Below are positions 34,385 through 43,164 of a stretch of DNA of 64,000 nucleotides, one piece after another; positions within the stretch are counted from its first letter, which is position 1, and every line of letters starts with the position of its first letter. The notes under the pieces were generated by a model, which was given only the letters and a program-made list of their open reading frames with translations, was not told where the DNA came from and did no database searches. Made by a program: the position numbers and the translations under genes. The DNA comes from Roseovarius sp. M141 (GTDB taxonomy: Bacteria > Pseudomonadota > Alphaproteobacteria > Rhodobacterales > Rhodobacteraceae), in contig NZ_VCNH01000008.1 of NCBI RefSeq assembly GCF_024355225.1, positions 2,418,001-2,482,000 of the forward strand. Reading direction: 5' to 3'.

Positions 34385-35080
34385 ATGACCAGCAACGGCG
34401 AACTCAATATCCCGGATATCCCCGAAACATCCGGTGCGACGACACAGGAACACGTGTACGAGCGCCTGCGCAACGCAATCATGCTGGGTGCGATCGAGCC
34501 AGGCACATCGCTGACGATGCGTGGGCTGGCCGAACGTCTGGGCCTTAGCCCGACCCCGGTTCGCGAGGCGGTGCGGCGGCTCAGCTCGGAACATGCGATC
34601 CAGATCAAGGATAACCGCCGCATGACGGTGCCCTTGATGACACCTGATCGCTTTGAAGAACTGGTCGCGCTGCGCGTCGCGGTCGAGGTCCATGCCGCCA
34701 ACCGCGCGCTGCCCTATGTGTCGGATATCATCATCGAAAAACTGACGGAGATTGATAACAGAATGGACAGGTTCGTGTCCGAAAGAGATCTGGACCAACT
34801 GACCTTGCTGAACCAGGCCTTTCACCGCACGCTGTACACGGTCAACCCGGCCCAAGCCTCGATGCCCATCATTGAAAGCATCTGGCTACAGCTGGGTCCG
34901 TTCCAGCGTCAGGTCATCACGCGGGTCACGGAATATTACGAGATTGATCGCCACAAGGAGATTCTGGCCGCGCTGACGACCCGCGACGCAACCGCTCTGC
35001 ACGACGCCATCGCCAACGACATCAAGGATGGCGTATTGCAATCCGGCCAAAATCTGCTTGCTTTGACCGACGCGGCATGA
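34385..35080 (+). CDS. GntR-family (FCD) transcriptional regulator
   Basis: A 231-residue regulator with an N-terminal winged HTH (ERLRNAIMLGAIEPG, LAERLGLSPTPVREAVRRL) and a C-terminal FCD helical ligand domain (ELVALRVAVEVHAA, FHRTLYT, HKEILAALTTRDA). The ATG at 34385 behind AAGGGCAG is preferred; another in-frame ATG at 34331 would add 18 residues. It is divergent from puuA-puuB and probably responds to the amine or its glutamyl derivative. Confidence 0.9.
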   Translation: MTSNGELNIPDIPETSGATTQEHVYERLRNAIMLGAIEPGTSLTMRGLAERLGLSPTPVREAVRRLSSEHAIQIKDNRRMTVPLMTPDRFEELVALRVAVEVHAANRALPYVSDIIIEKLTEIDNRMDRFVSERDLDQLTLLNQAFHRTLYTVNPAQASMPIIESIWLQLGPFQRQVITRVTEYYEIDRHKEILAALTTRDATALHDAIANDIKDGVLQSGQNLLALTDAA

Positions 35081-35224
35081 GGCGCTTGCAAGCAAAAATC
35101 GGGTAATGGGTCACTTTGTAATCTGAAAGATGAGAGGTTCGATTGACGACTTGGACTAACTTGTGAATGTGATACGGTTTCTCTTGGAAGCAGTACCAAT
35201 GGCCACAGTCGGGAAATCAAGCAT

Positions 35225-36196
35225 ATGAAGGCGATCAAGTTTTACAAAACCGGCAGCCCGGACGTCATGCAATATGAAGACGTTACCCTGGATGCTCCGG
35301 GGCCCGGTCAGGTACGGTTGCGCCATACTGCCATCGGACTCAACTACCTCGATACCTATTATCGGTCTGGTGCCTATCCCCTGCCCTTGCCCAGCGGTTT
35401 GGGTTTTGAGGGAGCCGGCGTTGTCGAAGCAGTTGGCGATGGTGTCACACATCTCAAAGACGGCGACAGGGTTGCCTATGGCGCGGGGCCGCTGGGGTCC
35501 TATTCGCAAGCGCGCAACATGCCAGCGAACAGGCTTAGCAAAATGCCGGACACAATCGCGGATGAAACTGCGGCCGCCATGATGCTCAAGGGCATGACGG
35601 TGCGCTATTTGTTGCGGGAAACCTACAAGGTCAAAGCGGGCGATACGATTCTGTGGCACGCGGTTGCCGGTGGCGTTGGCCTGATTGCCGTTCAGTGGGC
35701 GAAACATCTGGGCGCCCGCGTCATCGGCACGACCAGTTCACCGGAAAAGGCCGCGCTGGCCAAATCCTTCGGCTGTGACGAGGTGATAAATTACACCGAA
35801 GAAAACGTGGCAGAGCGGGTCCGCGCGCTGACGGATGGCAAGGGGGTGCCGGTGGTTTATGATGGTGTCGGTCAGGCCACGCTAGATGCATCGCTCGACA
35901 GCCTCAGCCCGTTTGGCCTGCTGGCCAGTTTTGGCTCTGCCTCCGGTCCGGTAAAGGATTTTGACACTGGCGTTCTGGCGGCGAAAGGGTCGCTTTATCT
36001 GACGCGCCCATCGCTGAACACATATGTGGCCTCGGATGAGGCATTGCAGGCCAACGTGGCTGACCTGTTCGAGGTTGTCGGGTCGGGCGCCGTCAAGATC
36101 GAGGTCAACCAAACCTATGCACTGGCGGATGCCGTCACGGCACATCAGGATCTGGAAGGTCGCAGAACGACCGGCTCGACCATATTGTTGCCATAG
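35225..36196 (+). CDS. qor: NADPH:quinone oxidoreductase / zeta-crystallin family (MDR)
   Basis: A 323-residue zinc-free medium-chain reductase: N-terminal GroES-like domain (GLNYLDTYYRSGAYPLPLP, GFEGAGVVEAVG) and Rossmann domain with HAVAGGVGLIAVQWAKHLGARVIGT, typical of QorA. It reduces quinones or reactive carbonyls with NADPH in the cytosol. It is upstream of, and in the same direction as, the UvrA paralogue (72-base gap). Confidence 0.88.
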   Translation: MKAIKFYKTGSPDVMQYEDVTLDAPGPGQVRLRHTAIGLNYLDTYYRSGAYPLPLPSGLGFEGAGVVEAVGDGVTHLKDGDRVAYGAGPLGSYSQARNMPANRLSKMPDTIADETAAAMMLKGMTVRYLLRETYKVKAGDTILWHAVAGGVGLIAVQWAKHLGARVIGTTSSPEKAALAKSFGCDEVINYTEENVAERVRALTDGKGVPVVYDGVGQATLDASLDSLSPFGLLASFGSASGPVKDFDTGVLAAKGSLYLTRPSLNTYVASDEALQANVADLFEVVGSGAVKIEVNQTYALADAVTAHQDLEGRRTTGSTILLP

Positions 36197-36268
36197 CCAG
36201 ACGAGACCTGAACAATTACCCAAAATAAACCTGAGACTGTCGCCTGCGACCCTGACCACTGCATTCAG

Positions 36269-38737
36269 GTGCGCGGCGCGCGTGTCCACAATCTGAAAAA
36301 CATCGACATTGATCTGCCCCGCAATGCGCTGGTCGTTTTTACGGGTATTTCGGGGTCTGGAAAATCCTCGCTGGCCTTTGGGACGCTGTTTGCGGAATCG
36401 CAGCGCCGGTATCTTGATTCCGTGTCGCCCTATGCGCGCCGGTTGATTGATCAGGTTGGTGAACCGGACGTCGATGCCATCGACGGCCTTCCGCCAGCGG
36501 TCGCGCTGCAACAGCAACGGGGCGCGCCGTCTGCGCGATCCTCGGTCGGGAGCGTCACGACGATATCCAACGGCCTGCGCATGCTGTATTCGCGCGCCGG
36601 GCAGTATCCGCGCAGGCAGCAGATGCTTTACGCGGATGCGTTCTCGCCCAACACACCTGACGGCGCCTGCCCGCGATGCCATGGCATCGGGCGCGTGTTT
36701 GAGGTGACAGAAAAGCTGCTCGTGCCCGACGATACGAAAACCATCCGGCAGCGCGCCGTCGCTGCGTGGCCGCCCGCGTGGCAGGGTCAAAACCTGCGCG
36801 ACATCCTTGTTTCGCTCGGCCATGACATCGATATCCCGTGGAAGGATCTGCCCCAGAAAACGCGCGACTGGATCCTGTTTACCGACGAAACGCCGGTCGA
36901 GCCGGTTTACGCCGGGTTCGACCCAGATGAGACGCGCATCGCGCGGCAGCGCAACCTGTCGCCCAGTTACATGGGGACATTCACCAGCGCGCAGCGCTAC
37001 GTGTTACACTCGTTTGCAACGACGCAAAGCCATCGCACCAAGAAACGTGTGTCACAGTTCATGCAGATTTCCGAGTGCCCGGACTGCAACGGCAAGAAGC
37101 TGAAGCGCGAGTCGCTGTCGGTGAAATTTGCCGGACTGGATATTGGGGAATTGTCGCAACTCACGCTGAGCGAGCTAGCCGGGCGGCTGCGAGGTGCTGC
37201 CACTGCAAAACCGGAAGAGAGCGATTTGCACCCGGAGAAAACCATCGTGGCACAGCGCATTGCCAGCGATATTCTGGCCCGCGTCGAGACGCTAACAGCC
37301 CTTGGGCTTGGATACCTGTCGCTGGAACGCAGCACGCCAACCTTGTCTCCGGGCGAGTTGCAGCGCCTGCGGCTGGCCACGCAAATCCGCTCGCAACTGT
37401 TCGGTGTGATCTATGTTCTAGATGAGCCGTCTGCGGGGCTGCACCCATCGGACACGCTGGCATTGCTGGGTGCGCTGGATGAACTCAAAGGCGCCGGCAA
37501 CTCCCTGTTCATTGTCGAACATGATGACAGCGTCATTCGACATGCCGACTGGATCGTGGATATCGGGCCGGATGCCGGAACGCATGGCGGGCAAGTTGTC
37601 TACAATGGCCCGATAGACGGCCTGCGCGGCGTGCAGGAGTCCCATACCGGGCGCTATCTGTTCTCGCCTGATATCTCTGCGGATCGCACGCCAAGACACC
37701 CGTCAGGCTGGCTAAAGCTGGAAGGGATCGACCGAAACAACCTGCGGAGTCTGGACGTCGAATTCCCGCTCGGGGTTTTGACAACCGTCACAGGTGTATC
37801 AGGTTCGGGCAAATCCAGCCTTGTCAGTCAGGCGCTCGTCGAACTCGTTGGCGACGCGTTGGGGCAAAAGAAGCCTCTTGAAGCCCCAAGCGGTGACGCC
37901 GAGTTGCTGGAGCGCGAACTGGAGGCAGCCACCGGCGGGCGGATTGTTGGTGGGATGGTGCATGTTCGCCGTTTGGTGACCGTTGACCAAAAGCCCATCG
38001 GGCGCACGCCGCGCTCCAACCTTGCCACATATACCGGTTTGTTTGACCACGTTCGCAGGCTGTTCGCCGCGACCCGCGACGCGAAGGCACGCCGCTACGA
38101 TGTGGGGCGCTTTTCTTTCAATGTCGCAAAGGGTCGTTGCCCGAATTGCGAAGGCGCCGGTTTTGTCAGCGTGGAGCTGCTGTTTCTTCCCAGTGTCTAC
38201 GCGCCCTGCCCCGTATGTCACGGCCAACGGTACAACGCCAAGACGCTGGAGATCACCTACCGCGACAAGAACATTGCCGAAGTGCTGGACCTGACGGTCG
38301 ACATGGCCCACGCATTTTTCCGCGATGAACCTGCGGTTTCGCGTGCCCTAGAAGCTTTGCTGCAAGTCGGCCTCGGCTATCTGCGCCTCGGTCAGCCCGC
38401 AACCGAGCTTTCGGGCGGCGAAGCACAACGGATCAAGCTCGCAACGGAATTGCAACGCGCGGGTCGAAGCGACACGCTGTATGTTCTGGACGAACCCACC
38501 ACCGGCCTGCACCCCGCGGATGTGACTATGCTGATGGCACAATTGAACGGGCTGGTCGAGGCAGGCAACTCCGTCATCCTGGTCGAACACAATATGCTGG
38601 TCGCCCGAACCAGCGACTGGATCATCGACATCGGCCCCGGTGCTGGCGACGAAGGCGGCGCCGTCGTCGCGCAAGGGCCACCGGCCAGTGTGGCAACGTC
38701 AAAAGCCAGCCGAACCGCGCCCTTCCTGTTTCCGTAA
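36269..38737 (+). CDS. Short UvrA paralogue (UvrA2-like ABC ATPase)
   Basis: An 822-residue UvrA-family tandem ABC protein. It has first Walker [10 protein letters not shown] (26-34), zinc-finger-like CPRCHGIG and CPDCNG, first signature [12 protein letters not shown], second Walker [22 protein letters not shown], second signature [12 protein letters not shown] and Walker [13 protein letters not shown]. Housekeeping UvrA is about 940-970 residues; the stretch after the first nucleotide-binding half is short, so the UvrB-binding insertion seems reduced or absent. Such paralogues are linked to drug or DNA-adduct tolerance. The GTG at 36269 is the only conventional start after an upstream stop and removes a few usual N-terminal residues. 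Confidence 0.85.
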   Translation: MRGARVHNLKNIDIDLPRNALVVFTGISGSGKSSLAFGTLFAESQRRYLDSVSPYARRLIDQVGEPDVDAIDGLPPAVALQQQRGAPSARSSVGSVTTISNGLRMLYSRAGQYPRRQQMLYADAFSPNTPDGACPRCHGIGRVFEVTEKLLVPDDTKTIRQRAVAAWPPAWQGQNLRDILVSLGHDIDIPWKDLPQKTRDWILFTDETPVEPVYAGFDPDETRIARQRNLSPSYMGTFTSAQRYVLHSFATTQSHRTKKRVSQFMQISECPDCNGKKLKRESLSVKFAGLDIGELSQLTLSELAGRLRGAATAKPEESDLHPEKTIVAQRIASDILARVETLTALGLGYLSLERSTPTLSPGELQRLRLATQIRSQLFGVIYVLDEPSAGLHPSDTLALLGALDELKGAGNSLFIVEHDDSVIRHADWIVDIGPDAGTHGGQVVYNGPIDGLRGVQESHTGRYLFSPDISADRTPRHPSGWLKLEGIDRNNLRSLDVEFPLGVLTTVTGVSGSGKSSLVSQALVELVGDALGQKKPLEAPSGDAELLERELEAATGGRIVGGMVHVRRLVTVDQKPIGRTPRSNLATYTGLFDHVRRLFAATRDAKARRYDVGRFSFNVAKGRCPNCEGAGFVSVELLFLPSVYAPCPVCHGQRYNAKTLEITYRDKNIAEVLDLTVDMAHAFFRDEPAVSRALEALLQVGLGYLRLGQPATELSGGEAQRIKLATELQRAGRSDTLYVLDEPTTGLHPADVTMLMAQLNGLVEAGNSVILVEHNMLVARTSDWIIDIGPGAGDEGGAVVAQGPPASVATSKASRTAPFLFP

Positions 38738-38807
38738 CGCGCGCTTCAGCGTGACGTCTGTCAGTCGCCCACAATGACCGATGATGCCAAGATCAAGAAT
38801 GGGACCG

Positions 38808-38821
38808 CCCGCTCAGGCGGG
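38808..38821. terminator. Small GC hairpin between convergent uvrA2 and gfa genes
   Basis: CCCGC-TCAG-GCGGG (38808-38821) straddles the stop codon of the GFA gene, 70 bases after the uvrA-like stop. It is short and lacks a T-run, so its role as a terminator is only possible. Confidence 0.25.
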
Positions 38822-39253
38822 TTCGGGCCAGACAAATTCCGGGCGCAGGCCCTCATAGACCGGGCGACCGTCCGATGGTTTGGCGTAATCTTTCGAACCG
38901 TCGTAAAATGCGTGATAGGTGGCCTCGGGGAACGACGAGTCATTGTAGCCCATGACATTCGGCACGGCGACGCGGATGCGTTTCTGCTTGTCGTCAAGCA
39001 TCAGGGCGGCGCCGCACTCGGCACAAGTGCAAAGCTCGAGCGGGCCGTCGGGGTTATCCTTGTTGAACGGCTGGCGATTCATCTTTTCCGGGTGGTCGAC
39101 CGACAGGTCGCCGTAATTGAAGAAGGCCACATGGGTGGTCTGCTGGCCGGTCACGCCCTTGCAGACATTGCAATGGCAGACGTGATTGTCGATCGGCTCC
39201 GCGTTGGCACTGACGTGGACGTGATCGCATCCACCTTTATAGGAACTGGACAT
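38813..39253 (-). CDS. GFA-family (glutathione-dependent formaldehyde-activating enzyme-like) protein
   Basis: 146 residues with the Mss4-like zinc fold of the GFA family. Cys9 (GGC), Cys26/Cys28/Cys31 (CHCNVC) and Cys77/Cys80 (CTCAEC) are the two zinc sites. The family name comes from Paracoccus Gfa, proposed to speed S-hydroxymethylglutathione formation. AAGGAG before the ATG at 39253 fixes the start; the frame to 39349 extends into non-homologous sequence. It lies beside the remains of an fghA gene, consistent with a former formaldehyde locus. Many family members have unrelated or unknown substrates. Confidence 0.82.
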   Translation of the reverse strand: MSSSYKGGCDHVHVSANAEPIDNHVCHCNVCKGVTGQQTTHVAFFNYGDLSVDHPEKMNRQPFNKDNPDGPLELCTCAECGAALMLDDKQKRIRVAVPNVMGYNDSSFPEATYHAFYDGSKDYAKPSDGRPVYEGLRPEFVWPEPA

Positions 39254-39383
39254 TGTCTCTTCTCCTTGTGTGAATATTTCGCTCGGCCTCAGGCATAATC
39301 TAACACCAAACGGTGGAAAATTGCGAAAAAACCTTGCCGTGGCGCCCATCTATGGCGCTAAAATCCAGCACAGGAAAAATGGA

Positions 39384-39594
39384 ACGCGGGCTGGTATCAA
39401 GGGCGACAATTGCAACACCCAGCTTTGCGGCCATGCTCTGCGCGCCGGTTTTCTGCATGAAATTCTCATTGGCGAAGGTCGGCACCGACAGCCGATAGAG
39501 CACCGGCACCTATTGCCCCTTCGCAGTCTGCGACGGCAGGTAGATAGCGAACCGCATGTCGCGGTTCAACGGGGTCAAGTGGTGTGTATACTGC
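39384..39594 (-). pseudogene. Remnant of a second S-formylglutathione hydrolase gene
   Basis: Reading minus from 39594, the frame gives YTHHLTPLNRDMRFAIYLP, then an in-frame TAG, then VPVLYRLS, ENFMQKTGAQSMAAKLG and VALDTSPR. This is the N-terminal third of an FghA, in the same order as the intact gene at 27843 but clearly a different lineage. After about 39384 the similarity stops, and there is no catalytic Ser region. It is a truncated gene with an internal stop in the 475-base gap between the GFA gene and the LysR remnant; nothing else is seen in that gap. Confidence 0.75.
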
Positions 39595-39728
39595 TAGGTC
39601 CCAGGGGGCTCGCGTCGCTTTGGTTGATGGGGATGTCGCTCGTGCAGCGGGTAATATGCGGGACACCCTGTATTTCTATCCCGCCATAATCATATATCTT
39701 TACAAATCAGTATGAGGTTAGCGTAACA

Positions 39729-39981
39729 ATGGAGGCGCGTCTGTTCGCAAGGGAGGCGTCGATTTCCAGTTGGGAAGGAGTGTCCGAATTTGTCGCCGAC
39801 GCAGAGACCGCAAGCCTTACAGCCGCCAACCGGCTGGGGATTTCCACAGCGCAGGTCAGCCGTCAGATCGGGGCACCTGAAGCGCGGTTGGCATCATGCA
39901 CCGGACGCGATCCATCCACAAAACCAGCCCCTGCCGCCCGAGGTGCTGCTGCTAGACCATCTGAGCCAAGGGCTGGACTGA
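39729..39981 (+). pseudogene. Remnant of a LysR regulator (internal deletion and frameshift)
   Basis: The first part encodes the LysR HTH (SEFVADAETASLTAANRLG, ISTAQVSRQIGAPEARL). About 50 codons in, the similarity jumps, in another frame, to a typical LysR C-terminus (AIHPQNQPLPPEVLLLDHLSQGLD). The effector domain is missing, so about 200 codons were lost and the frame shifted. An open frame runs through to 40025 but cannot make a functional regulator. A LysR gene is often divergent from frmA/fghA-type loci, which fits the adjacent fghA remnant. Confidence 0.72.
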
Positions 39982-40021
39982 TCTTGCGCTTTTTGAAGCT
40001 GCAATCGATGGGGAAAATCAG

Positions 40022-40927
40022 ATGATCGTCAGAGAGCACCCGTCTTCACTCCAACTTTTCTTTGTGATGCAAGGATCGGTTGTGCCGAAAATCATCGGCA
40101 GGATCATCGGGGTCGCCCTGTTGTCGGCGACTATCCTGGTAATCGATCAACGCGTCGTCACCTTGCCGCATATTTCGATAGGCGCCATGGGGATATTTGG
40201 CGTCGCGCTGTCGCTGTTCCTTGGGTTTCGCAACAACGCAGCCTATGACCGTTGGTGGGAGGCCCGCAAACTTTGGGGATCAATGATCGCCGATGTGCGC
40301 AATCTGGGGCGACACATGTGTGTCTTTGTCGGGAAGGGGTCAGACCGCGAGCATATCCTGTCCTGCGCCGTCGCGTTTGCCCATCTTCATCGCGGTTTTT
40401 TGCGAAAAGTCGACGTACGCTCTGACATAGTTCCCTGGATCGGCGAGGCGAAATCTACAGCGATGATTGCGCGCAACAACCCTGCAGATGCGGCACTACG
40501 GTCCATGGCCGATCAAATTGGCAAACTGAGTGAGAAAGACGCCATCAGCGGTTTTGGCCAGATGACCATCTCGCAGACACTGTCCTCATTGGCACTGGCA
40601 CAAGCGGGATGCGAGCGGATCGTGACGACGCCGCTGCCCTTCGTGTATTCCCTGCTGGTGCGCCGAACGACCTACCTTTACTGCTGGTTGCTGCCCTTCG
40701 CGCTGATCGAATCCACCAGTTGGTTCGCCCCGGTATTTTCGGCGGTGGTGGCCTACGTGTTCTTTGGCCTCCAAGCAGTGACCAATGAGCTGGAACTGCC
40801 GTTTCGCAATGTTCAGAACGGCCTGCCGCTCGATGCGATGTGTCGCACGATTGAGATTTCCGCGTCAGAAGCACTGGACCGCCAGCCCCCGGAACCCTTG
40901 AGCGCGACGAACCATGTGCTGACTTAG
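40022..40927 (+). CDS. Bestrophin/UPF0187 (YneE-like) family membrane channel
   Basis: A 301-residue member of the bacterial bestrophin family, pentameric anion or cation channels of the inner membrane. The hallmark FLGFRNNAAYDRWWEARKLWG follows the first two helices, and the C-terminal ALIESTSWFAPVFSAVVAYVFFGL and NELELPF segments match the family. The start at 40022 abuts the LysR remnant. No operon partner is obvious. Confidence 0.85.
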   Translation: MIVREHPSSLQLFFVMQGSVVPKIIGRIIGVALLSATILVIDQRVVTLPHISIGAMGIFGVALSLFLGFRNNAAYDRWWEARKLWGSMIADVRNLGRHMCVFVGKGSDREHILSCAVAFAHLHRGFLRKVDVRSDIVPWIGEAKSTAMIARNNPADAALRSMADQIGKLSEKDAISGFGQMTISQTLSSLALAQAGCERIVTTPLPFVYSLLVRRTTYLYCWLLPFALIESTSWFAPVFSAVVAYVFFGLQAVTNELELPFRNVQNGLPLDAMCRTIEISASEALDRQPPEPLSATNHVLT

Positions 40928-41105
40928 GTTCACGGCGAAAGCGCGCCATTGTCCCCGCTGGCGACATCCCGCGTGGAGCGCATCACAAATGGGTTCGGCG
41001 GCACTTGTTGATAGCGCATGCAGTGGACAAATGACCGCGTCCGGCCCATCACTGCGCTGCGGACACCCACCAGTCCGGATGACTGACCAAAGGAGAAAGC
41101 CCTGA

Positions 41106-41768
41106 ATGTTGCTGCGCATCTCAATCATCGCCTTAGTTCAGTGGGCGATCGTTGCCCCTGCGTGGGCGGCCAGTTGCAGAACCTCGCTAAACGGGACACT
41201 TCATCAGATTGACTACACCGTGTCGCAGAGGGATCTGAGCGGCACCGGCCAGTACATCCTGAAAAAGGAAATGAAGGGTAATACATCGGTCCGCGAAAGG
41301 CTGTTCGGGCGTTGGGGCAAAGTGGATTGCCCCGCCTATCTGACGCTGCGGGAATTTACGCCCGGCCTGACCGATGCAGAGCGCAAGCCGTTCTGCCTTG
41401 TCTACGACAAGGATGCCGATACCTATACGGGGTTCTCTGAGGGGGATCGCAATGCCTATCTGATCTGCAACAACCCAAAGACATTCTGCGAACGCGTGAA
41501 CGCCACCAAGGACGAAGCGCGGTCCTACGCGCAAACGGGCCTTGATATGGCGATGAACACGGCGCAATCCGCGCTGTCACCCGATGTTGGAGAGATCATC
41601 AGCCACAGTTCCGGGGCGCTGATCATGAAAGGCTCCGGCAGCTTCATCTCCGGCGTATTGGGGACTTCGGGAACCTCGATTGGCGCAGCTCTGACCGCGC
41701 CCGCCGTCGTTGCCGCCGGTGCGGTGACGCTGGTCGGGGTGGGCGGCGCCGTCTATTTCTGCCGATAA
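41106..41768 (+). CDS. Exported protein of unknown function with C-terminal Gly/Ala hydrophobic segment
   Basis: 220 residues with a signal peptide (ALVQWAIVAPAWAA). Seven cysteines (for example SCRTS, DCPAY, PFCLVY, LICNN, TFCER) suggest disulfides in the periplasm. The last 50 residues are Gly/Ala/Val-rich (SGVLGTSGTSIGAALTAPAVVAAGAVTLVGVGGAV) and may insert in a membrane. The gene stands alone, 178 bases after the bestrophin-like gene. Family not recognised. Confidence 0.68.
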   Translation: MLLRISIIALVQWAIVAPAWAASCRTSLNGTLHQIDYTVSQRDLSGTGQYILKKEMKGNTSVRERLFGRWGKVDCPAYLTLREFTPGLTDAERKPFCLVYDKDADTYTGFSEGDRNAYLICNNPKTFCERVNATKDEARSYAQTGLDMAMNTAQSALSPDVGEIISHSSGALIMKGSGSFISGVLGTSGTSIGAALTAPAVVAAGAVTLVGVGGAVYFCR

Positions 41769-41849
41769 CAGTTCAAAAGGCACCTCTGGACGCCTTAACA
41801 TGCCCGTTTCGTGCCGCACTACAGCCCTGCAAGCCCAGAGCCCGAGAGA

Positions 41850-42125
41850 TTACTTTCCCGCGGTCAATTTCTCGACCGCATTCGCAGTGCGCAGAGTGTT
41901 CTGATAAATGCCAACACCCAGATACATAAATCCTCCCATCAAGACGACGTAAATCGCGCCGACAAAGAGGAAAATCAAAGCAGCGAAGATCCCCCCGGAC
42001 TGTCCGTAAGGTCCGTAACCTCCGCCAAAGGCAATTCCGAAAAACCCGATGATGATACCGATGCCCATCAAAACGATGATGACGCCGATAAGCTTCTCAA
42101 GGGAGTGAATAAAAAAATCTCGCAT
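41850..42125 (-). CDS. Small inner-membrane protein of unknown function
   Basis: 91 residues with two hydrophobic helices (LIGVIIVLMGIGIIIGFFGIAF and GIFAALIFLFVGAIYVVLMGGFMYLGV) joined by a Gly/Tyr-rich loop. An AAGGAG ribosome site sits 4-9 bases before the ATG. A palindrome at 42186-42210 lies in its promoter region. Function not recognised. Confidence 0.65.
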   Translation of the reverse strand: MRDFFIHSLEKLIGVIIVLMGIGIIIGFFGIAFGGGYGPYGQSGGIFAALIFLFVGAIYVVLMGGFMYLGVGIYQNTLRTANAVEKLTAGK

Positions 42126-42185
42126 GTTTTCTCCTTGGGGGTGGATGCCTGATCACCTGTGAGCTTGAATATCTTATCAGTTTAA

Positions 42186-42210
42186 GATGTCAAATCTTAA
42201 GATTTACATC
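42186..42210. promoter_or_regulatory. Large near-perfect palindrome upstream of the small membrane protein
   Basis: The core AAATCTTAAGATTT (42192-42205) is a perfect 14-base palindrome; it is flanked by GATGT (42186-42190) and ACATC (42206-42210), symmetric except for one extra C. It is markedly AT-rich against the GC-rich background and lies 60 bases upstream of the gene ending at 41850. It is a candidate operator; its overlap with a possible ATG at 42187 casts doubt on that ORF. Confidence 0.45.
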
Positions 42211-42450
42211 AATTGGTTACGGATTTTCGTGGAAACGAACCCGCTCTGCGGCGAACCTAAGGAAAACGCGTTCGTATACACGCTGCTCTTTGCCTCGACC
42301 ATCAAACTGAAAAAATCCACGTTGCAGGTGGACCGCGCGAAACTCAGCGATGCCGACATCACGGAATTTGAGGCGAGATTCAAAATGCAGGATCCTGAAA
42401 TCAAACGAAAACCATATGCACGGCGCCCCACAAGTCAGCGCCATGCGTAA
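42187..42450 (+). CDS. Possible small ORF of unknown function (doubtful)
   Basis: An 87-codon frame with no recognised similarity, no clear ribosome site and an ATG lying inside the palindrome at 42186-42210. Composition is Lys-rich and less GC-biased than its neighbours. It is listed because no other gene covers this stretch between the divergent membrane protein and the oxidase operon; it may not be translated. Confidence 0.25.
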   Translation: MSNLKIYINWLRIFVETNPLCGEPKENAFVYTLLFASTIKLKKSTLQVDRAKLSDADITEFEARFKMQDPEIKRKPYARRPTSQRHA

Positions 42451-42593
42451 TCGAATCCGTCTGCGGAATTCAGATGACCTGCGAAAGTAGCGTCAGCGTC
42501 TATTTCTTGCTGGAATCCGGGGCTGGAGAAGGCCGAAATCTGCATTTGCATGAAAATTCTGAACTGTCTTGACAGGTCATCAGTTTCCGTCGA

Positions 42594-42616
42594 AATAGGT
42601 ATCTTAAATACCGATT
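42594..42616. promoter_or_regulatory. NsrR-like dyad upstream of the heme-copper oxidase operon
   Basis: A 23-base imperfect dyad centred on 42605: GGTAT (42598-42602) and ATACC (42608-42612) with extra paired positions outside. Its core GTATCTTAAATAC is very close to the published NsrR (nitric-oxide-sensing Rrf2 regulator) box core of GTAT(T)TTAAATAC type. It lies 19 bases downstream of a TTGACA -35-like hexamer (42569-42574), placing it over the -10/+1 region, 24 bases before the subunit II ATG. This supports repression relieved by NO; assignment is by pattern. Confidence 0.5.
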
Positions 42617-42639
42617 AAATCAAGCGCAGAGGAGACGCT

Positions 42640-43164
42640 ATGCAGATGACGGTTCTGGCCATCAGCCTCGTTGTGATGGCATTGATCAGCCTTGTCTTTA
42701 TCGGTGCGATCCGGTCAGGCGGCAGGGCACAGGCGCCGGGAAGTGTCGAACGTCGCCGCTTGGCGCTGATACTGGCGATGCTGGCGGTCGGCATCGTGGT
42801 TACGATCGCGTCCCTGCGGCCTTGGCCACAAGCCGTCGCAATGACAGCGGATACCCCCACCATCAATGTCACAGGCGGGCAATGGTACTGGGAAATCGAT
42901 AACACGGAACTGCCACAGGGTGTTCCGGTCATATTCAACGCGCACACAGAGGACGTGACCCATGGCTTTGGCGTGATGAACGACGTCGGCCGACTGTTGT
43001 TCCAGGTTCAGGTGATGCCGGGATATGTCAATCAGGTCCAGTATGTCTTTGACACACCGGGCGAGTACACGGTGGTTTGCCTCGAATACTGCGGCGTTGC
43101 CCATCACGCGATGATTACCGACTTTACAGTGGTGACAAACCAGGGGGGCGACGACAATGGCTGA
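42640..43164 (+). CDS. CuA-containing subunit II of a heme-copper oxidase-superfamily enzyme
   Basis: A 174-residue short subunit II. It has two N-terminal hydrophobic segments and a C-terminal cupredoxin domain with the binuclear CuA ligands His108, Cys147, Glu149, Cys151, His155 and Met158 (CLEYCGVAHHAM). The aromatic QWYWEID is also present. GAGGAG precedes the ATG. It overlaps subunit I by 8 bases. The length matches ba3-like or NO-reductase-type CuA subunits rather than A-family oxidases. Confidence 0.9.
   Translation: MQMTVLAISLVVMALISLVFIGAIRSGGRAQAPGSVERRRLALILAMLAVGIVVTIASLRPWPQAVAMTADTPTINVTGGQWYWEIDNTELPQGVPVIFNAHTEDVTHGFGVMNDVGRLLFQVQVMPGYVNQVQYVFDTPGEYTVVCLEYCGVAHHAMITDFTVVTNQGGDDNG

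Noticed and set aside
35085..35094. GCTTGCAAGC palindrome after the GntR gene as a terminator
   Set aside because: It has no loop and only a short A-run, so it cannot be argued as a terminator.
39270..39689. 139-codon plus-strand frame in the gap after the GFA gene
   Set aside because: It is the reverse of the fghA remnant and has no similarity of its own.
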